Assembly (NCBI GenBank): GCA_028023455.1 | Contig: JAQFVV010006429.1 | Span: 1,261,508 to 1,325,507, forward strand | From: Epiperipatus broadwayi | Taxonomy: Eukaryota > Onychophora > Udeonychophora > Euonychophora > Peripatidae | Reading direction: 5' to 3' | Length of the DNA stretch: 64,000 nt | In this document: positions 55,983 through 64,000 of the stretch, piece after piece | Layout of the letters: each line of letters opens with the position of its first letter | Numbering within the stretch: the stretch's first letter is position 1 | The notes under the pieces: generated by a model | Seen by the model: the letters and a program-made list of their open reading frames with translations, nothing else | Databases searched by the model: none | What the model was told of the DNA's origin: nothing | Translations under genes and position numbers: made by a program

Positions 55983-57736
55983 TGTGATGATCGCACATAC
56001 TGCGGTCACACATATAAATATTAAACATTCACAGAATATTAAATATCATGTTTGATAAAATAAATAAAAAAGAAAAAAGAGCAAGCTTAGAAAATTTACA
56101 GAACAAAGAAATGTTTCAATTAATTAAAAAAGAGAGGGAAGTAGAATCAAAAAGATTCTTATCTTTTACCCTCCAAAGTTCGGATTTTGGTGAAATTAAA
56201 ATGTAAAATTAGAAATATTGGAGATGTACGTTAAAAAATAAAAGTGATAAAGAAATATAAATCAAATGCAAGTTAAAATCTGATTTTGAAAGAAAGTAAA
56301 GTTTAAAAAAACCTTAAATAGCACGCAAAACATAGAAAGTTAAACATGATCAAAAGATAAGGATCTGGGTTTTAAAGTACACATTTGACGATAAACGAAA
56401 TGCGTGTATGGAGTGTATTTGAAGCAGAATATAAACAGCAATAATAAATGCTTGTCTAAACTTAAATAATAAAAAAAAGAGAGAGAGAGAAACGTGTATT
56501 AAAATCTGTGTAATTAAATTAAAAAATATTGAAATAAATAAATGTACATAGTGCTACTAGATTGGGTAAAACAAATTTACATATGGCCGAAGGCATAGTA
56601 AGAAAGGTGTGAATGAAAGTGAAAACAAAGGATCGGAAGGACAAAGGCTGGTGGAATTTTTTAATTAAAAAAAAAGTTTCTCAGTAGAGATTAGAGCTAG
56701 AGACTTCGTGTTGAGAGGGTGGTAAAACAGAGCTCCAATAATCAACCGATATAGTTAACAAATATGACTTTCAACATCGGTGCCTCATCTAGAATGGCTG
56801 GCTAAGGCCATCGTGATCGCTGGTCAGTCCGGACTTACTGTACTAATGGTTCTGGCCAAAATACAACAACTGCCGTCATAGCGCCTGCCGGTGGATTCAT
56901 TTGGTTGCCTTGTCCTCAATGCCTTGTTCTTGATGCTTTGTCCTTGATGCCTTAAACACTGAGAAGCTACACACAACCAACTCTAACCTGTGACTGTCCC
57001 TCCTAAAAAAGTGGAGAAAATCCATGTGATGGTCGGCAAGACGTCGGATAAATTCAGAGACTAAAACCTAGGTAAATATACATACTATTTTTTATATATT
57101 TCAATGTGCACATAGTTTAATTAGACAATGGCCACATGCCTTTTGTGAATGATAAAGACATTCTTGAATTTTTTTGATAAATACCCAGACTGACGATTTT
57201 TAAATGTACCATCATTTATAATAGTTTTATATGTATTTTTTTCTTGTAGCACTATAGATTATAATCTGTTTTTCATTTCATGTTAATGTGTTTTTTTTAT
57301 ATCTCTTTTACGCTTAATTTATTCTATTCTATTAAATCTATTATTTTATTTAAACCTGCCTTGTCTCGTTCTTCGCCACTCCAAAAGGGTAGTCTAGTCA
57401 AAGGGTGGGAAAACTATTATTCATTTTTTTTTATTATTGAATTAACACGTGGAAGTTGGTGGTGCAGTATTTGATCCCATTAAATTTATAAATCATCCAA
57501 GCGCTGTAACTCTGTCAGATCTTACAGCAGTCGAGAGACAGTTGGTCAGGAAAAATAATCTGGCGCTATATCCGTATAGCATACAGATTCGGTCAAATAT
57601 GGATATAGACTCATGTATGTCTATATGTTCTCTCTGCTTGAGGTAGCAGAAAGTGGACGATCTTGAATCATTAGAATTTCCCATTATGCACTCATAAAAG
57701 GGAAGTGTAGCCTTCGATCGTCACGTGCCCGTTACA
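55983..57736 (+). repeat. 3' LTR of element B
   Basis: The longest LTR copy (1754 bp), with an extra GA run near 56478 and one mismatch in the end hairpin. Confidence 0.92.
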
Positions 57737-58139
57737 ATATATATATATATATATTGTTTTATTTATACCATGGTATGTTAAAAAAATAATTGAAAGGTTT
57801 TATGCCCTGAAATTCATAAGGGGTTCAAGTACTGGAAGATGTAAAGCTGGTGCTCTAGAGTCTGATGCTTTAAAACATGCAGGTATATTGTCTTATTTAT
57901 AAAATATTATTTAAATATATAATTTTGTACAATCTATGAGTACATTATATATTATGTAGATGTAGATATATAAATGTAATATGGTTACATTTATATAAAA
58001 TTAAATAATATAAATAACATAATATCACTTCTTTTAGATCTTTGAAAAAATTGTTGAACAATCCATATGTCAAATTACGTAATAAAATTTGAACCTTTCC
58101 AAAAAATAAGTAATATTGATAAGATAGAATAGTCATTTT
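57737..58139. other. AT-rich flank with a dispersed repeat
   Basis: Begins with (AT)n (57736-57754). The segment at about 57796-57880 is the second member of the dispersed repeat at 23535. No gene. Confidence 0.5.
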
Positions 58140-58345
58140 TCAAATTAAGACAAGAAGGTTGAATTGTATTGGCTATATACTGAAATACTATAAAATAGTC
58201 AGAGAGATAGTAGAGAGAATGATATATGGAAAATGAGAAGATATTAATTTGCTTTCATAAATCAACAATATGAAGGCACTAATATTTAGAACTATGGTGA
58301 ATTAAAGTAGACAACTAAAAACTGTAGATTATCAAAAACTTTTAA
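58140..58345 (+). pseudogene. LINE relic, C-terminal end of reverse-transcriptase ORF
   Basis: Frames give RRLNCIGYILKYYK, then VREIVERMIYGK and INNMKA. This follows the C-terminal pattern R.L.wiGHil.......i.eG.i.GKr.rGr of LINE polyproteins. Stops and frame changes show decay. By motif type it could belong to the same family as the endonuclease relic at 18400, but that link is not demonstrated. Confidence 0.5.
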
Positions 58346-61300
58346 TAGAAGGGTAAAACAGATTTTATAATTAAAAAAAATAGTCATGATGATGATTTTC
58401 TATTTTATCTCTACAGAGTTTACATTAAAAGTCATATAATCTTCAGGATAAATGCATGCACTTTTACTTCTTTTTATAAAATACTTTAAAGCAATTTATA
58501 ATCCAACTGAAATTGACTTCACCATCAGAAGCTTTCTGTATGTTAATTTTTTCTCTTTTTTTAATGATATACTCATTACAATGCCAAATATTTACCAAAT
58601 TCTTCTCTTTATGATTTCTTACTTCTCAGTCATTATAACAATTTGTTTTTGTCTATTTTACTACAGAATTTTTAAACGTCATTATTACCAAACAATTTTA
58701 TATTACTTTTCCAATTATATTTTTCAATTTTTTATATAGACTGTATTTCATTAGCATTATGATTACCAATTGTCACATAGATTGATCAATATATATATAT
58801 ATTCTAACCTAATAAACGACGACTTCACTTCTACGAAATCCATTCGGAAGCCTAATTCTATTAAAGAGAATTCGGAAAGCCTAAACGCTTCCGTCTATGA
58901 TTCAGGTAGCAAACCCTATTACCTAATATTAATAGCTCGACGTTAGGTTAGTTATAATAATTCAGCTACAGCGATATGCAGTTCAGACAGAGATAGAATT
59001 AAAAAAAAATTATCATTAATAAAATAAATTTAAAATAAAATTTAGAATAAACTAACATTCTTTCTCTATCCAAAACACATTATCTGAGCTGTAAGTACTT
59101 GCACTGTTCGACAATGATGATGATGATTTCATGTCATTGTTAATATTACTGACTAAAACAAAACATTTATTAATTTGCCAATATGATCTCAATATTTTAT
59201 TATTATACAATCAGAAGTTTCAATCTCTTAAGCCATGCCACGCTTGTAATATTGATCATAATGAATCAATTCTTAATTTAAGAGCACTTAATAATAATGA
59301 CACTAATCTCAGGGTTCTCTGTTATATTTAATAAAATGCTCGGCAGTATTGTGTTGTCGCATATGACTGACATTCTGGTCGGCTATAGGAAACATTTACC
59401 TTATTTAAATTCCAGGTGTCTTCATCCACATATCAACTATTATAATATTTAATGAGATGATAACTATATTCAATAACAACGCATAATTTTGAATAATACA
59501 GCCCTTTTCCCAGAATCTCAGTCGGAATGATGAAAAGACAAGGGTGCTTTTGTGTCCTTCCATTATCCATGACAACACAATAATTTAACTAAGATTTATT
59601 ACTTAGACACTTCACTTAACTGTGTACGAAACGATGTGCAACCAAAACTAGTAGTTTGGGAATAAAGTGATTTTACACACACATAAAATAAAATGTCTTG
59701 GTCTGAAGTTTCCAATTCCATAAATGATTTTTATTAATTTAAAATATAGTGAAATATTCTAATCTGCTTACAATTGTCTATCTGGTGTATTGAATTTAAG
59801 ATTTCATAAATGATTTTGGACTCAAGAAAAGTATTGCAAGTATTATGCAAATACACTTTTATTTAGCACACAAGAAAAATGACTCAAAACAACTTGTAAC
59901 AAGACTATAATTTATTATTAAATTTTAACAATATTCTAATTTATTATTACAGTTTAACAAAACTATCCTTTATGATTAACATAATAAACAAACATATACA
60001 ATTTATTCGATCCCATATGGATAAAACAAAATATAACTAACATTAATTCGTCTATACTTTTAGACTTGGATTCGAACTACTTCTTCATCTTCTTTTACAT
60101 TTATGCAAATTGAATATAACAAAATAAATATTATTATCGATACATCAACTCATCCATTTAGTGTATCTTATATGAACGGCTGCTTAACTTTATTAACTAA
60201 CTATTTGTTTTAAAATAAAAATAATCTGATTCTAGGCAATGCGTACAAACGATTTTTATTATCATATCTTTAATTAAATGATAGTTTTTATTTAGATAAC
60301 TTATTATAATTTATGGGTTATTCATCAGAAGTTACACTTATTATTTTAATATTTACCTTAATAACAACTGAAGTTGTTATACACATTGTATTCCTCAGTA
60401 TAAGTTATATTGTGAGTACTACTTAATCATTAACCCGAATTAAATCTAATATTTGAACCCTCCATTGGCAAATAAAAATTTCTAAATCACGCAATTTTAA
60501 ACTTACTCTCTCCATTGACTTACGTGTGGATTACCAGCACTATTCCGCCGCACAATCCAGACATTGATCATATATACTAGCATGCTATTTATACTAAATG
60601 GATCGTGAGGAATTAACCTCCAATATACCCGTTCTCTTGCCATAACTTTCTAAACAAAACACAATACTCAACACCTTCCGTGGTGGAATTATCTCTATTT
60701 TCTCATGAGGAATATGGAATAACACCGAAGGTCTGTAGAGTTAACTACTATATTAAAATAGTTTGGTCGGTCCTTGCCTCTTACTTGGGCATAATAGGAA
60801 CACACACCAAATTTAATCCTCTCCTGGGATTTTAATGAATGAAATACACTAAATACGATATAAATTACTGATCGTCCTAACTCTGAGAAGCGATCACTTG
60901 GGTTATAAACATACCCGAATACTAGTTTTATCTATTTCCCTCATGGAAAATAAAGCTTTTGGGGAGATCATTTTCCATCCCACAAAATAGATATATTACA
61001 ATTATTACTTATGCGAATATTAAGCATATACCTATGCTATATCGGGGCAAGACAAGCAAATACACTAATTACACTAAATTTATGTTCCGGGGTATACTTA
61101 GATCAACGTCTGAAATCAATGGATATCACAGAATTAACCATAATAATTTTTACCTTTGCCAAAGAAACATTCAACAAGTAATTGTTAGTATAGTATCTTG
61201 AACTAAATTAAGTGAATGCGTTAATAAAGAATAATTGGGAATAAGTTCCGCAATTAACATAGTATAAATTTGTTTCAAACTTTAAATAAGTAATATCCTG

Positions 61301-64000
61301 TATAGCACTTCTCTTTAATTACTTCTGATAATTTTAACTAGAGATTTTACCTATTAAGTATCTGAATTTTTCTTCTTTTACGCATCTAACATATAAATTT
61401 ATACCCATAATTGCATATCATAAATAAACACATTTTATAAAAAAAAAAAAAAATTTTTATGTCGAATATAAATTTAACCTAGAATAATTATATGAAAACA
61501 TACCTTTATGATTACAAGGTCATTTAAATATTACTTGACTATACAGCCTTTAACCTGTAGATATAAAAAAAAATACACATAATTTTACAAATTAGTAAAA
61601 AAAATCATTACTTAACAAGTGCTTATTATCTCACTAGAAAAATGTTTTCCGTTGGGCAATTTATCCAGATGAAGACCTTGATCCATTCGTAGTTCACGAA
61701 GCAAATTTAAAATAAGAAACACATTTTATAAAAAAAAAATTTATATAAAAGTTGCCTCCATTCTGATGCAATTAATAAATTAGGCAAAGAAAACATAGCA
61801 GCGTTGGATGTTAATTCTTCTTTGAATTAACTGCTATAATTTTGGGGATCCAAGAAAACAATACATATTTTAACATGACGAATATTTGACGATAGATGAT
61901 CACATATACAATTCTTTTCTTTTACTATTGGCGATACATATCATTTTTAGCTAGCTGGCTTAGGAATAAAACTAATGCACGAATTTTCCAAAATACTATT
62001 ATTATAACGACTGCAGCTGACTTACGTGGATATAAAGTTTTAACGACTCCAGTAGATGTATAATATGACATATTATATTATAAAATATTATATTATGGTT
62101 ATAATTAAGTCACTAATGTTTGTAGTTTTTATTCCTACTTTAGGAATTGTAATTTGTCTTTTATAAGGAATTCTCCGTAAAATGCACACATACAAATTTT
62201 CCGATATTTGCCTTGAGAAAATTTATATTTTCTTTTTAAAAAATATACAGGTGCATAAGTAAATATCATTGATCATTAATATTATTTTTAGATAATTTTC
62301 AGTGAATAAAACATATTTTAATGTGGGGAACTTACATTATTTTCAAATGCAGACAATTTCTTTTAGAAAGAGCGCGAAATGTTTCTCGTCAACTTTCTTT
62401 GGCTTTTATATTTCTTTTAATGATAATTCTTCTTTTATACCACGAAAAGATTATTAAATGAGGTAAAGTAAACAAATAATTGATTATTTCCTAGAAATTA
62501 CTTATATTACTTATTTTAAATATAATGACACTTTCCGTGATTGCTGTAGTTAATACGGTCATTTTGAACTTTAGCATAAGATAGTATATTTTTGCATATA
62601 AAAAGCTTTAAATAGGTAGATGGCAACAGAAAACAGAATATCTTATCAAAAAGGATTAGCAATGCATGATATTATTAAAAATTTACTGGACTTATATTTA
62701 TTTCTGCAATAAAAAATTTGTTACCGAATTTCAGTACTGCTTCTTCCTTGTAAAACTAATGTCAGACTAAACTTTCTTCAAAATTTGGCGGTCTTCTTTT
62801 AGCGACCTCTTACAGAAAAATAATCATTTAATTATACCATAAATAAAAGAAAAGGAAAAAAAAAACTTATTACAGTCATATATTTCTGTATGATTTAAAT
62901 GGATTACAAAGTAATTTGACAAATAATGAAAAATAATAAATACCTTTAATTAACAATGTTTATTAGTGATGTATAATTCTGTATACATTATTATCTAAAA
63001 TAATTTAAAAACTATCAGAAGTTATTGTGCTTTATGATAAGTCAGATCGGTTCCCCCCCTATCTTCCGCTCCCCAAATTCAAACCCTTGTTGTATTTTCC
63101 TCCTAACACTTTGTTTGTTCCTTTTGTTTGAGTTATTTACAACATATTTTAACAAAGATATTGGAAAATCTGAATTTAAACTGAAAAAAATTATAAATGT
63201 GCGGAAAATTGATAATAGGGAATGGGGGATTAATTATAACGGACTTATAATATCAAAATATATTATAATTTCTGTATTAATTTGTTTTATAAAAGTTATA
63301 ATAATTGTTGTTAATTGCGCTCGATATCTACTGATATTGTAGAGACAAAGGTACTGAGAAATATTTAGTGGAAAAGTCGTACATGTAAGTTTATAAAATT
63401 GTGTTTTTAAATTATTTTTTTGTCATTAAACTATATTTTCTGTTAAATTCAATATGGAAGATGTTGAATTAGTCAAAAGTAAATAAAGGTGAGAAACTTT
63501 AATTAAAAGTTTCTCTAAAATCAAAAGTAGAAACTAAACTTAATTGATTTACTTTTGTTAAAACATTTTCTTTTCAAAATTAATTAAAGTTTGAATACTT
63601 ATCTAACAATCTCCATCACAATGGGAAAAGCTGATACGAATTCTTTAGGAAATTAGATTGAATACCAATCAGAAAGGGATTCAAAAATACCAAGGATGGG
63701 ATAATTACAAATTATTTTTAAGAGAGTAAAGAGGAAAAGGAGAGTCACCAAGAAAAGTTTAATTTCAATGTGACTGAGTAAATCTAATCCCTTTCTCACC
63801 ATTCGAGATGGTTTCCTGAAATCTGTGCCCATGGATCCGAAACTCATAGACTATAATTATATGTGTTGTTAAATAATAAACTTACTACCTGCTGAATAAC
63901 TGTTAACAAACTAGATCTAGTTCTCCGAGGGAATCGAAATCATCAAAAGAACAGCCAAGTTTGTACAGAGGTAACAATTTCAAATGCTGCTAGACTCTTA
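58346..64000. other. single-copy AT-rich sequence, no gene recognised
   Basis: No supported coding region. A slightly GC-richer stretch near 58800-58990 has GTTAGGTTAG-type strings, and 60440-61200 is also less AT-rich than its surroundings; neither matches a family I know. Short frames at 58452-58739 (hydrophobic), 60959-61201, 63025-63342 and 63847-63653 (minus) are not convincing. A small self-complementary patch (GAAACTTTAATTAAAAGTTTC) lies near 63492. Confidence 0.45.

Larger units (their letters stand above)
51073..57736 (+). mobile_element. LTR retrotransposon B, complete non-autonomous element
   Basis: A 6.66-kb element: 5' LTR 51073-52814 (1742 bp), internal 52815-55982, 3' LTR 55983-57736 (1754 bp). 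(AT)n lies directly on both sides. Same structure as element A and at the same relative position in the duplicated block, so it is the same insertion seen twice. The 3' end here shows the true terminus (GTTACA then ATATAT) that is lost in the gap for element A. Confidence 0.93.

Noticed and set aside
58452-58739. 95-codon hydrophobic frame
   Set aside because: AT-driven Phe/Ile/Tyr-rich translation without motif or supporting context.
63653-63847. 64-codon minus-strand frame starting MSFGSMGTDF
   Set aside because: The sequence texture is less AT-biased than its surroundings and may be part of a repeat or exon, but the frame is short, has no recognisable domain and runs toward the window end.

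Overview
This is a very AT-rich, gene-poor stretch of animal (metazoan) nuclear DNA built almost entirely from transposable elements and simple repeats. The mix of non-LTR retrotransposons, a Penelope-like element with a GIY-YIG endonuclease, an LTR retrotransposon, a piggyBac-type MITE, tRNA-derived SINE-like pieces and very long (ATT)n arrays fits an AT-rich invertebrate, but the species cannot be fixed from the sequence. No host protein-coding gene, rRNA, functional tRNA or CRISPR could be supported.

Layout. 1-5.7 kb: a minus-strand LINE (LINE-A) with a broken zinc-knuckle/AT-hook ORF1 and an APE endonuclease/RT/zinc-finger ORF2, enclosed by (ATT)n arrays. 5.7-13.5 kb: AT-rich sequence with a possible LTR relic, a perfect 47-bp hairpin, a decayed RTE-type LINE tail, an inverted-repeat element and a tRNA-like sequence. 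13.5-18.3 kb: two more LINEs, LINE-B (plus, nearly complete RT ORF) and LINE-C (minus, C-terminal piece with a tandemly repeated 3' region), again enclosed by (ATT)n.

18.0-57.7 kb: the same block occurs twice, 18012-39678 and 40179-57717, separated by exactly 500 N. Both copies carry old LINE relics and the same LTR retrotransposon (1.75-kb LTRs, tRNA-Pro-like primer site, one Gag-like reading frame, no pol). Copy 1 alone holds an intact Penelope-like element (26003-29298) and a 746-bp piggyBac-type MITE (20704-21449); copy 2 shows the matching empty sites. The simplest reading is that two allelic contigs were placed end to end, which makes the window a comparison of two haplotypes; a real segmental duplication is the alternative. 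57.7-64 kb: single-copy AT-rich sequence with one LINE relic.

The retroelements share a habit: the three LINEs with recognisable ends sit inside (ATT)n arrays, and the Penelope and LTR elements sit inside (AT)n arrays. The most complete and probably youngest element is the Penelope-like one: uninterrupted 794-codon ORF, apparently identical 752-bp pseudo-LTRs, and a hammerhead-like fold in each pseudo-LTR. Clade assignments and identities are by eye.
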